The notes beneath the pieces were generated by a model that made no database searches, had not been told where the DNA came from, and saw only the letters and a list, made by a program, of their open reading frames with translations. A DNA stretch of 64,000 nucleotides from Amblyornis subalaris (taxonomy: Eukaryota; Chordata; Aves; Passeriformes; Ptilonorhynchidae), in NCBI GenBank assembly GCA_018881555.1, contig JACAXG010000025.1, positions 5,277,899-5,341,898 of the forward strand, given 5' to 3'. The stretch's first letter is position 1; every line of letters starts with the position of its first letter. The position numbers and the translations under genes were made by a program. Positions 49,401-60,985 of this stretch are shown one piece after another.

Positions 49401-50018
49401 AGTAGGGAGCAATTCATATATAGTCCATCATCCTCATAAGAGTTTTGTAAGAGTTAATTATATAATGCATGCACAAGTGCTTTGAAGATGCAAAGGCACA
49501 TCCCCAGTTGTGTTAGAGTTCAGATTAGCCCAACGTAACCAAAGCAAAAAATCATCTACTGGATTTCTTGGCTACTGGACAGCAGTTGTGGAGGTTATTT
49601 CAGCATCTTTCCTAGCCTGGCTGTTGGGGTGAGAAGTTTCCTGCCTCCCTCTAGACTCACCACTCTTCAGGAGTGGGCTCAAGACACCTCTTGGCAGAAA
49701 TGAGCCTGAGTATACTCAGTGCCTCCGAAAATTCTCCTTCATGTGATCGGGATAGAGAAGGACACTAGAACACAGCACAAAGCACTGTTTTGGGTACCAA
49801 ATCTCACCTTGCTCAAGCCTTCTGTGGATGGAGCTTTAATTATTGCAATTCTCTGTCTCCATGTCATGTTGCCAATTGTCACAGTGTTGAAAATAAGTAT
49901 GAACAAAAGTGAAAATAAATACATAAAGCAAAGCCTAACCAAAAGGATGGATAAGAAGATAGACTTTTTTAATAATGTGCTCTTATTAAGGAAAATAGCT
50001 GAAGAATTCTTTCAAAAT

Positions 50019-50410
50019 CATAGAATCATTAAGGCTGAAAAAGACCTTTAAGGACATCGAGTCCAGCTGTTAACCCAGTACCACTAAACCATGTCCCTAA
50101 GTGCCACATCTACACCTCTTTTAAATACGTCCAGGGATGGTGACTCAACTGCTTCCCTGGGCAGCCTGTTCCAATGCTTGAGAACANTTCCCGTGAAGCA
50201 ATTTTTCCTGACATCCAATCTAAACCTCCCCTGGTGCAACTTAAGACCATTTCCTCTTGTTCTATCATTTGTTACTTGAGAGAAGAGACCAACACCCACC
50301 TCAGCACAGTCTCCTTTCAGGTAGTTGTAGAGAGAGATAAGGTCTCCCTCAGCCTCATTTTCTTCAGGCTAAATAATCCCAGTTCCCTCAGCTGCACCTC
50401 ACAGGACTTA
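50019..50410 (-). mobile_element. CR1 LINE, 5'-truncated 3' end fragment
   Basis: On the plus strand it begins CATAGAATCATTAAGGCTG, the reverse complement of the CR1 tail ATGATTCTATG. It then runs through GACCTTTAAGGACATCGAGT, CAGGGATGGTGACTCAAC, GGGCAGCCTGTTCCAATG and CTTGTTCTATCATTTGTTAC to GCTGCACCTCACAGG. The minus-strand translation gives RLDVRKNC and [20 protein letters not shown] followed by VALRDMV, the CR1 ORF2 C-terminal signature. It belongs to a different CR1 subfamily from the copy at 11.3 kb, judging by the ESPSL...VALRDM ending. Confidence 0.93.
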
Positions 50411-50578
50411 TAACAAACTTTTGAAATTTCAGAAGCACTTTTGAAACACAACAGAACTAAAGAACTCATGTTCAATTCTGCCCATTTAAGCTTTTTAATG
50501 GGTCTAGATGGACATGTTTCAAGACTTGAATAGAATCTTTATATAAAGCAAGGCCAATACATGCTTTCCTGAGAGCTC

Positions 50579-50606
50579 TTTTTTTTTTCCTTTTTTTTTT
50601 TTTTTT
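50579..50606 (+). repeat. Poly-T tract (one CC interruption)
   Basis: About 28 bases of T with a central CC. It lies 170 bp beyond the CR1 fragment and is not part of it. Confidence 0.8.
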
Positions 50607-52477
50607 AACTGTAAAACAAAAGCATTTCTCAGAAATAGAAGGAAGAACATTTTGTTCTACTTTAGAATAAGCCACTGGAGCAACCTACCTACAGAACTGT
50701 ACTTGGGGTCTTCTGATTGTGTTTGGTGCCTTTATAACGGAAGGGGTTCAATGCCAACAGAAGTTATTAGTTTGTCATAAGTCACTTCAGAAGATCTATG
50801 GCTTATATAAAGGAAAGGGTCCTAGAAGGTCACATTTTTTGGCTTAAATATTTATAGCCATTAATTTCTTTACAGGAAATCGCAGCTCAGCATCAGCATT
50901 CAGCAGTTTGCGGGGCAGAGCTGGAAACTGGTCCAGGTCTTTTCCACCTCTGGAAGCCTGTGTTGCAGTTTTGGTGGGGTAGGCATGGAAGAATCAGTCC
51001 ATTCACCATTGAATGATGGGGTGCAGTATACAAAAGTGATGGAAGTTAAGGTAGAGAGCTGTGATATTTTTTTCAGAAGCAGAAAAGGTACTATGAAGAG
51101 TGGAAACCAAGCTTTCAAAACAGCATGTGAGTGCTTTAGATGCTCTGATTTTGACCAAGCATNAAAATGTGAAGAGCTACTTCACAGGCACTTCTTGTCC
51201 TCCATTGACTTCCATTAAGAATCACAGTTCTTGCAAGCCTGAATAATATATTTCTGAGTGTGATTGTGTGCCTGTATATGCATAGGTACAAGCTTTGTCA
51301 TCAGGGAGGATGGCAAGATCTGATGGAGCCCTTTCTTCAGAGCACCCACAGAGCACCCCCTGGTTTTCTCTTATTTAAAATCTAAGCACTTCTAGAGAAG
51401 CTGTTTCTTCCCAGAAAGTTAAGAGGTTTTATGCTCAAAGAAATCCTTTATGAAACACTAAAAAAAAAAGGCAAACAAACAGAACACTCCTATGAGTAAT
51501 TGCACAGAAGGAATGAGTCTGCCAGAGCAAGACAAAGCCCACCTTCACTCTGAACACAGGGTTGTCCTGGGGCTGTTAAATAAGCTTTACCGTCAGGTCT
51601 ATTCCTTTTGCAGTTAGGATTCAAAACAGTCTTTGCTGTTCTAGATTTCTGTTTAAAATGAACATAGGAGTTGCTCTAAAAATAATCAAACCAGAACGTT
51701 CGTTCTGCACAAAATGTCATGATTTTTATTGCTTTCCATTTGTAAGAAAACGGAAAATTAAAAATTCATTTTTTTTTATCAACACAGAAATTGGAAAGTT
51801 TTGAATTGGTGATGTTAATATGGAAACTTTTGAGGATGCTGTCACACAGAGGAGTTTGCTATTTCAGAACAATTTTCTTCCCGTTAACTAATTTTATGAA
51901 ATTTTTGAATGCTCTTTTTGAGTGACTGTGAAGGAAGTAATGTGAGATTTTTTGACAGGAAATGCTCTCATAAGTCAACAAAAGCCTTTTAAGATCTACT
52001 GCAGATACCGAAGAAGTAACGTGAGTGCAACTGGAGAGGATGGCACAAGCTAACCCTGTTTAGGGTCATGGGCCCGATGGTGCCCACGGGAGGAGCCAGC
52101 AGAGGGGAGAACCCACAGATCAGAGCAGCACACTGAGGCATCTGCCCTTGACTCCTGACAGGCACCATTTTCCCAGTAGATGGGAGATGGAAATAATTTT
52201 GAAGGATTTTGTTTTCCTCTGCTGAAAGTTATTCTAGAAGTGGGGAAATTCTGTTCTACTACCATTTCTAAACAGACATTTGAAAGGTCACTTTAAATGG
52301 AAACGCTGACTTAAAAGGCGGGAGATTAGTTTAATACTGCAAAGTCAGTGGGGGGAAAAAAGGAGTTATCCTCTCCTTTTTTGTGCTGGTTATTTGAATT
52401 GGTTGCATTTTTTTTGTTCATAGCTATTGGAAAAACAAAATGTAAATTGCACAATTAAACATTTGGAACAGCCTCCT

Positions 52478-52571
52478 TTATCAGTGTATAATTCACAGTG
52501 TGTCAGGGACATCTAATAACATCCTATTACGGATCACTTATCAGATAGTTGTTGAGTTAACTGCTATTATC
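52478..52571. promoter_or_regulatory. Cluster of GATA motifs (candidate enhancer)
   Basis: Four GATA cores occur within 94 bp: TTATC at 52478-52482, the inverted pair TTATCAGATAG at 52538-52548, and TTATC at 52567-52571. They lie in AT-rich sequence with homeodomain-like cores nearby (ACAATTAAAC, GTTAACTG). The close inverted pair is a known high-affinity GATA-binding arrangement. Function is inferred. Confidence 0.3.
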
Positions 52572-52999
52572 TTCTTTGCCATCCCCCATAATTTGATGTG
52601 AATAGTTTCCGTTATTTGCAGGATGGTAATAATCTTCCTACGTTGTTATGAAGCCCTTTCTCTCTCATTTTTCGGGCCTTGTCTCCTGCTCTTGTCTGGT
52701 TTGTGTTATCACCTGGTGGTAGCACCATATAGATGACACTACTGCATGCTTGCTCTTTCCTTGCACCCTGCAACTGGCCACTGCTGTAGGTATTTTTGTG
52801 TTCTGGTTTGATGGGGCTGCTGGTGTTTGCAGGTGATCTGTGTGGTTTTTTAATGCAGATTTTCCCAGGATGGCTAAGAGCACTAAAGCTCCTGCATTAG
52901 CACTGCCTGCCTGCAGTGGACAAGGTAATTGCCTTTGACACTCCTCCCATCCCATTATTTAGGCAGCGGCTGCTGCTGCCTTTAGTGCCTGTCACTGAC

Positions 53000-53450
53000 T
53001 AATGCTCCATGGATGTGGCTGAGCACCGGTTCGGAGGGCTCATTTCCCACTCCCCTTTTTTCTCCTCTTTCGCTGGCAACAAGCACAGCTTTTTGACTTG
53101 TCGAATGCTGGGATCACTCCGCCGCTGCTGCTGCTCCCTGGGACACCCACCAGCCTAAAGGGGTGGGAGTGCTGGGGCTTGGTGAGAACATCTCCCACTC
53201 CCGAGGCCAGGCAGCCTGAATCCCTGCTCCCTACCAAAATCAGCTTCTGCTCCTCTGCTCTCCCGAGCACCCTCCATGGAGCAGCCAGCTCCCAGATTTG
53301 CTTGGAGAAGCTGTCTGCAGGCAGCATTCAGCCACGTGTGGGGGAGCTGGGAAGAGGCAGGAGCCACAGGCTCTGTGATCTCCGGCCGGTCTCCAGCTGG
53401 CTTTGTGCCTTCTCGCAGGATTTTTCAGGTTTTGAGTAATCGGGCAGAAC
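53000..53450. other. GC-rich stretch without clear gene
   Basis: GC rises to nearly 60% with about 13 CpG in 420 bp, which is below typical island density. Several frames are open on both strands (up to 113 codons, plus 53098-53439) but none resembles a known protein. It could be a non-coding RNA exon or a decayed island. Confidence 0.3.
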
Positions 53451-55164
53451 AGTTCTGGTCAGGAAACCCAGGTGGTGAGCTCTCTCTCGCTCTTAGGAAA
53501 GAAGTTTTGTGCCTGTGCAATCTCTAATAGCAGTCATTAATGCAAGGAGAAAGTTCCAGAAATTTGATCGGGGTGTTGAGAATTATAGCGCAAACTTCTT
53601 ACTTTTTGTTCTTCCCTTTCAGGTCTGATTTTTAAGTGCTCATCCTGTGGTACTTCAGTAGGCTTTTCAGCATACCCTAGCACATGTTGTGTCAGTTATA
53701 ATGTCCAAGTAAGCACCTGTTGGTTACAGACATCTTTAATTTTTCCAGACTTCTTCTACTGAGAAATTTAATTTTTAATCAAATGGCAAAGCTGACTAAG
53801 CAGTGATTTTATAATGCTTTCTCACCGATAGACTCCAAATTGAAATGCTTAATGCATCATTAGTACTCCTCACTACGGCAGGCCCACCTTACAATGTTAA
53901 TATTCCCAAATAGAAATTCCCAAGACTCAGGGCATAACTGTTGCCTCTCCCTGTGAAATACTGACAAAAAATGCTTGAGAGTATTTTGGAATCATTCAGA
54001 GCAAAATAACAGAATGCCATGTGGTGCACATCTTTTTTTTTGCCCTGTCCAGAAACTAATTCAGCACTCAGCTCAAGTGACCATAAAGTACACGAACGCA
54101 TTTCCTAATAAAAAGTGAAGTTTCCCTACAGGAGCAATGAGCTGTCAGCTATCTTTGTGACTCCCTTTATTTATTTTTCTGCCTTTCCCTTTTGCTAGCT
54201 CTTGTCAAATTTCTGTGGAACATTTTTTCTCTGCTATTTTGCAAGAGCAGAAGAAAAGAAAATTGGGGGGGGGAAACTAGGGGCTTTAAAGTTTAAAAAA
54301 TAAACACAATTTGAGAACTGTAGAAGCAGCTGTTAGTTGCACAGGCCATAATTTATTAGAATACACATGGCTGTAGTCAGCAAAATTAGTGTTTGCTTGG
54401 GTTTGCATTTCAGGCAACTCACCACTTTTGAAACTAGCATATAACAAAGACATCAAGGAAAGCAAAGGAAAAGGGGTTTTTGGTGTGTCTTTTTCTATTC
54501 TAGCACACTTAAATTCTAATAAATTACCCTTCTGCAAAAAAAATTTGTAATTTCTTTCATTTTATGATCACCATCATCATTCTATGAATATCACCAGTCA
54601 GTCTAGTTAACTACAGCACAGTCTCATGGAAGCCTGAGTTCAGGATAGGATAGGAGTGACTGTGGATGTGGGAGGTTTATGAATCAGGTGAAAAAACTAC
54701 AGTTGTTTGGCTTGAGTACATTTAATTTCCCTTTCGTGGATGTGTATACCTCTATGTGACTNTGTGTTCCTCCATTCCCTCACAGCATCCCGTGTGACCT
54801 GGCCTGCCACTCCATCTGAGGGGCTCTGCAAATCCCACAAACTCCCACGAGGGTAGGACGGTCAGACCTGTGAAATCACAGGGCAGCTCTGATAGTGTAA
54901 AGCTGAGAGGCCAATGCACAACTGAACATGGTCATGTTTTGTTTACAGATGTGGAGAAGAATGGGTAAATGAAAGATGGAAGCAGAAGGAATGAAAGATG
55001 TTCCTGATAGGACAGAAACTGCTAAAAAATTCAGTTCAAAGCAGAATCTAACTTAAAATTTGCCCAGGAATGGATGTTTGATATGTTTCCATTAATGGAA
55101 ATCCTAATTCTTTAGAGGGCCCAAAGGCTTAGCATGAGCCCCATGAGACACAGATGAGGTCAGA

Positions 55165-55222
55165 TGATCTGGTTCAAGTCTCCACTCTACCACAAATTTT
55201 TATTTAATCTTGGCAAAACTCT
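55165..55222 (+). mobile_element. Possible MIR fragment
   Basis: GATCTGGTTCAAGTCTCCAC, then TCTACCAC, then ATCTTGGCAAAACTCT, resembles the MIR order GGTTCAAATCCCAGCTCTGC, CAC, CTTGGGCAAGTCACT. It is short and diverged. Confidence 0.35.
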
Positions 55223-57039
55223 GACGATAAAATTAAGAATCTTAATTAAAGGCTGAAGGAAGTTAGGGCCCCTAATTACTGCAGTACTTTTGGAAATGTT
55301 TACTCTTTGACCTTTTCTATTTTCAAAACATGCTTCAAAGTTCTTCCTTATAATGTTGCCAGCATAAAGCCATTAAAAACTGTGATGCTCAGAAGCGAGA
55401 AGACAAATAGCTTTGGTGTCTCAGTAGCAAAAGGCAAAAAAACCCCCAAACAACCCACTATTATTTTATGGTTGCTACTGGGTTCCTTAACAAAATGAGA
55501 CACAATAAGAGACTATGAAATAAGTGGCCCTCAAACAACTGTCAGCACTGCAAATCCTGCCTTTTTTCTTGCTTTCACTTTAAAAATCATTGTATGAGTG
55601 AAAATTAACCCTATTTGCCCTTCAAACCACTGTTCATTATGACATTACAGATCAGTACCACACTGCCACAGAAATGTTTGATCCGATAGATATTCCACAA
55701 ACAGCACTGACCCCAAATAATAAAAATAATGGGAGGAAACAACAACTAAGATAAATTTTCTGATTAAATATTGATGTAGAAATTATTATTTGTTTCCTGA
55801 CTTTCCTACATTTAGTACTTGTTAGCAGTGTCCCTCAGTCATGAAACATTAATGATCTATTTTTATAGCTTGCTTCTGTTCTTAATCTGAGTTATTTTAT
55901 GAAACCACTTCTTTTTATGGTGCTGAGGATTCAGATTGTTTCTGCCTATTGAGCTACACCATTATTGTCACCTCAAGTGTAGCAAATTTTTGTAAAACTA
56001 TTTTTAGAAGTGAGTAGAGTATTTGTTACCCTCTAGAGATTAACCAGTGTGAGAGATTTGAGTTTGCCCGTGTTCACAGGCTGCAGAACACCCTCCAGAC
56101 ACATTTCATTAGGTGCTGTGCCTCTGTCAGAGAGGTAAATCCTGTCAGCCTTGAAGCACGTGAAGAACTGAATCCAATGCATGTGACATGAGCCACACGA
56201 GGTCCTAAACACCACGAGCATCAGGACAGTCACAGCCAGTCAGACTGTGGGCCGTTTACCCCAGCACCCAGTGCCCAAGCAGGACTTGCCACAGATGCTT
56301 GAGAAAGAGTATACAGCATGTCTAATCAAGAAAAGAGTAATGTTTTCTCACTGTGCCTTTCCAGATTTTACCTAATCTGCATTTTAGAAGTTTTCTGAGT
56401 CAGAGATAATGTCTTGGTGTTTGACAGTCTTTGTGTAGATTTGATTCATGTGTTTGTCAAAAGCATTTTGTGGGATGCACAGCCTTCTGCANCATGAGCT
56501 GTGCAAACCCATCCTGCACAATGTTATCTGCTCTTCTTTGTTCAGAACACATCACTAGAACATTTAATTAGATTTGTCCAAGTTTTATGTTTTGAAAAAG
56601 AGGTGAACAATCATTTCTCACTGACTGTGCCTGACCTACTCATGATTCTGCATCCAGTGCCTCTTTTGGAGGCCTAAGTCCTAATTATTTTTGTCACTTC
56701 TCAAAAGTAAACCATTCCTTACATTTGATCACTTTTACAGCACTTTGGGCATTTCAATTTTTCCTTGGAAAAGAGAAAAGCATGGAACCATGGATTATGA
56801 TTTTGTACATTTCTTCTCCTTTTCTCTGTCAGTTCTGTTAGTACTCCTCTCAACACAGTCTGTGGGGAAATTTCAATTTAAAGTAGCTTTAGAATAACTA
56901 ATCATCAGTAAAGAAATTTGGATTTCTAAAGTCTTGAAAAACTTCTATGATCTCCCTTAAGTTTCATCTTCCTTATGTGCAGAAAAAATGCAGCAGTTCA
57001 GAGCAGACCTTGTCCTGGTGTAAGTCTAATGGCTCCCAC

Positions 57040-57112
57040 AGCTGGTGTATATTGATGTAGCTCTATTGATTTACAGACTCCTACACTGATTTATATCAAG
57101 CAAGGACCTGGG
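57040..57112. mobile_element. Worn palindromic ancient repeat (MITE-like)
   Basis: The arm GCTGGTGTATATTGATGTAG (57041 onward) pairs imperfectly (about 16 of 23) with CTACACTGATTTATATCAAG (57081 onward) across a CTATTGATTTACAGACTC centre. The pattern resembles a repeat common in reptile and bird genomes (GTGTAAATCAG...TAGCTCCATTGA) that I know by pattern but cannot name securely. Confidence 0.4.
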
Positions 57113-57182
57113 CGTCTATGTCCCAGCAGAACCCAGTGATAAACTTTGTTTTCAAACAAGTTGGGGGGAGTAATGCTGTTGA

Positions 57183-57480
57183 ACCGCATCCTTGTGCCAG
57201 GTACACGCTTGTAACGAGCAGTTTGTGGCTGCTGCTGGCCTCGGCAGGGCAGCATCCGTGACAGCAGCAGCAGCAGAGCTGCGGCGTGGCCACACGGTGG
57301 CCGTGTTTCTGAATGCAGCTTGCCACGAGTGCTCCAGCACAGGAAGTGGATTTATCCCTCTCCGATGGAGAAGGCAGTCACCGGCGACGGTGCCATTGTG
57401 CTTAAAGCACTTGCTGTGTCCCGTCTGCCTGTGCTATATCACTGAATACAAAAACCTGCAGGAATCGGCAGATGCCGGTA
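57183..57480. other. Small orphan CpG-rich patch
   Basis: I count 17 CpG in about 300 bp at roughly 57% GC, an observed/expected ratio near 0.7, surrounded by CpG-poor AT-rich sequence. It includes a (CAG)5 run at 57262-57276 and motifs such as CACCGGCGACGGTG. A 98-codon plus-strand ORF (57192-57488) fills it but resembles nothing known. It could be an alternative promoter, an enhancer or a recently lost island. Confidence 0.5.
57262..57276 (+). repeat. (CAG)5 short tandem repeat
   Basis: Five perfect CAG units inside the orphan CpG-rich patch. Confidence 0.85.
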
Positions 57481-60400
57481 TGCTTTAAGAGGGAAGCAGC
57501 CTGGAGGTTGGAAGTGAGTGAACTGAATGTGATTCCTGAAATCCCACAGGTGACAGACACAGCCTTAATTTGGCTGTGCCGGATTATTCATTAGGCTGAA
57601 GACGCTCACATCAAACCTCTGCCTGTCAGGTGTAGCGGAATTGTCCCGTACAACTTGTGGCACCAAGAATAGGATGCCGGTGGAACGTAGATGCTGTGTC
57701 ACTGGCTGTCAAAAAGGATGGAGTTAAGGCATAACCTGTCTGTTGTTGGGGCTTGAAAACATGATGTGGCCAAGACAGTGCTGATCTGCCCCTGGTTATT
57801 GGATAAGCAAATCAATTCACCACTGAGGCAAGCTGGTCATTGTGAAATCAGATTGATAAAGCATAGCTTTCTGGTATGTACCACACATATAAAGTTCAGC
57901 ATTACAGTGGAGGAATGCCTATAACTCTTTCGTCTTTAGGGATTTTTTTTATAAAACAATTTCTCCATTTTATAATTGGAAACTGCAAATCACTCACTAA
58001 TCTCTCAGTGATTAATGTCTGAAGTTTGTTCTTTATTTATCTATTTTATCAATTTACATTTTATTAAGAACGTCCGAGGTTTATGTCTCTGTTTGTTTAT
58101 TTATTTATGTGTCCACCGGCTCATGCAACAGAGGAATAGAGGCGAGAACAAGAATTTGAAAATTTAAGTCTCCCAGAAAGGATTTAACTGAATGTCCTTG
58201 TCAACTCCTGCACCCATCCTTCACAGCTAAACAGAGAACATCACTGTCTCTCTGTTTCTCAGCATATGGATAAAATGTGCCTGTTTCGGTTCACAGTGAA
58301 TTAATCTAAAGAAGTCCCACTTTGATTTCAGTAGGAATAGGATCAGTAGAGAGGAAAAAAGAACAGGGTTGCTGCAACTGCCTCTATTTATGGGACAAAT
58401 TAGATGATGAACTTTTGACACCTACTCTAGTTCTTCAGCCATGTGGCTGCCTTACAAATTCTCATCTGGCCCCAGCATAAGANTATATACTTCACTACTT
58501 GAGAACTTCAGGAATGTGACACAATAGTACTACTTATGAGCTTATTTTTATGCATGTTCTCAGGTATTCTGCTAAAGCACCATTCACTCTTTGAATATCT
58601 CTTTGAGATATCATCTTTTCCTCTTATTTCCTAAAGCATACTGAAAAGATAAAAACCCCAAAACAAAGCAGGAATCCAAGCAACTGAAACTGGAATGTTT
58701 ACTTGCAAAGCAGCTTCCTAGATCATTACTATTCTTCTGTAATTACGACAGAAATCGAGAGATCATCAATGAAATAGGTTTTCTTCATTGCTCATGCCAG
58801 TCTCAGTAAGATCACAAAGTCTGCTTTTGGAGAGGTTCTTTGATATAAATGGTTTCATTGATTGAAAAATGGTGATACCAAAATATATATGAGACTTACA
58901 GAGATCTCAGATACGCGTTGAACAAGAAATCATGTAGCAGGAACATGCTCTTGAGCTGCTACAAAGCTTCATCTTCAGCAGTACCTGCCCAGCAGTCTAA
59001 TTGGCATCCTTTTCACAGAGCTATACTATATATAGGCCCAAGACCAGGAAAATCACAATTTCTTATATTTTGTGAAAATCTTCAATCGTATCAGAGCTCT
59101 GAAAATCAAATGTTTGCAGGAAGTATTTTTTGTATGTCAGCAGGCTGGTATTATAACACTATAGAGATTCCTAATTTAACTGTAGATAATTGAAGTGTAA
59201 TTTAAAAATACACATACATTGTAATTCAAATATTTTAAGAGAAGTAGCATAGCACATATTAAGGTGGCATACACCTATTATTTTCTCTTTGACATTTGAA
59301 ATTAAGAAAGAAGAAAGCAATTTGCAAACGTAAGTTTGAATTAGATCAAGAGACCAGTGCATATTTTAGCATTGTCTGCCAGAAATGCTTTCTGAATAGT
59401 CCAGCTGCCAAAAAAAAAACTACTGGAACATCAAATACAAGCAGCATGTGAAATGCTGGCACTGTTCTTCTGATATTCCCATGGCAAGATCCCAGGTGCA
59501 CAGAGAATGAATGGTATGGAGCATTTCATGCACTTGTGATCATTATGTGGTATTATCCCAGTCTTCATAAATTTTAGACTTGAAGCTGGATTTTGTGAAC
59601 ACAGTATAAGAATATGGAATCAAAAAAAGGTATGCATTCTGATTTTGTGAGAAAAATAAAATAAGAGAAAACAAGTGAACAGCAAAACAGAATCTAAGAA
59701 TATTTGACAGTAGGATAAGTCACGGTCTGACAATTTACCTGTTGTCGATATTTTTTGTGTATCAGACATCTGAAAAACATTTTAACAGATGAACTGGCAG
59801 AGAACAATGAAGTGGCTTTGTGTGTTCCTTGGGAAACATCTCCCAGACAGCAGTACAGAATGACAGGAAAACTCTAAGCACTTGCTTGAAAATTTATTGA
59901 GTAAAGTGAGGACCAGGACACATCGGGAACGATGAGTTGACCAGATCATAAAAGATGTGATATGGAGAGAAGACTGGAAAGGACTTTACAAGAGGAACAA
60001 CTCGTTCACACTTAAATGTTTGAATGAAACCATTAAAACTGTTAATATGAAAGTGACTGCATTCCTGAATCCTCTTCAGTGAAGCAAGTCCCTGCCCAGC
60101 ACAGCAGTTAAATAGATGCTCATTCTGCAAATCATTATGAAATATTTCTTACTGTCCCTCTGCTGGACACTGAGGGTGCATGACCTTTCCTTAATCTGCT
60201 TCAAACAGACTCATTAAGCCATTAAGGAAAGTGGATTGAGTTTACCCCACTCATTTCATCTGAAGAGGATTAGGGAATTCCAATCCATTCCCTGCAGATT
60301 AGAGGTAACTAAGCCTTCCAACATCACTATAAAATCTGGAAGACCATGTTTATTTATGACCACATTTAGATAAAAAAAACCTTTGGCTGGACATATCCTT

Positions 60401-60897
60401 TAATCAAACAAGTAATTTAGACTTTTACCCAGCCCTAGAACATGTTTTACAAGAGGATGTATTAAGGCAGTGGGGTACCCAGCATAGCTTGTATGGCACA
60501 TGCTCCGTGCAAAAAGGTTTCCAATGGTCCCTAGGACTTTCATCCCTTTCCATAAGGAAGGAGAAGACCTCTGGGTTGAGCCCAGAAAGCTCAACCCTGC
60601 CTGCTTGGACTGCAGCACATGGAAGTTCTTGTGGCAGTGCTGGGAGCAATGTGGGCAGAAAGTCCTGCAATAGGCAGGATTTTCAGGAATTTCACTAAGC
60701 CTTGAGCAAATTCCATAGTCCAGAAGAGATTTACAGTAAGACCAGTCCCCCCACGCCCCAGACTTGCTGTTTCAGGCTCTCGTGAGCTTCTACAAAGACA
60801 TCACTTAAACTCACATGTTTTCAAGCTTCTCCATGAGAATATCCGTTATTACCATTACATTTGGAAACGTGTTAATACAGCCACATGAAGAACCCTC

Positions 60898-60985
60898 AGA
60901 ATTATAGAGTGGTTTGAGTTGGAAGGAACATTTAAAGGCCATCTAGTCCAGCTAGATGTCTAGTCCAACACTCTTCCCACCAAAC
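60898..60985 (-). mobile_element. Short CR1 LINE 3' fragment
   Basis: The plus strand reads AGAATTATAGAGTGGTTTGA, then GTTGGAAGGAACATTTAAAG, then GCCATCTAGTCCAGCT, then CCAACACTCTTCCCACC. This is the reverse complement of the CR1 3' end (GGAACTAGATG, CTTTAAGGTCCCTTCCAACC, terminal ATTCTATG). It is only about 90 bp long and has a small internal duplication of the CTAGTCCA block (60953-60966). Confidence 0.85.

Larger units (their letters stand above)
36840..50018. other. 5' flank of CNTNAP5, gene-poor
   Basis: Intergenic-looking sequence upstream of the CNTNAP5 promoter. It contains an AT-rich block that could be conserved (38495-38590), a TG/TA-rich low-complexity region (42157-42246), a small plus-strand ORF with a membrane segment (43219-43425), and T tracts near 42.77, 45.08 and 48.06 kb. 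No known protein domain, tRNA or interspersed repeat was recognised. Confidence 0.5.

Noticed and set aside
50084..50299. ORF with [16 protein letters not shown] as a possible gene
   Set aside because: It is the CR1 ORF2 C-terminus on the minus strand, truncated and dead.
53098..53439. 113-codon plus-strand ORF in a GC-rich stretch
   Set aside because: Competing open frames on both strands, no domain, and CpG density below island level. Treated as non-coding.
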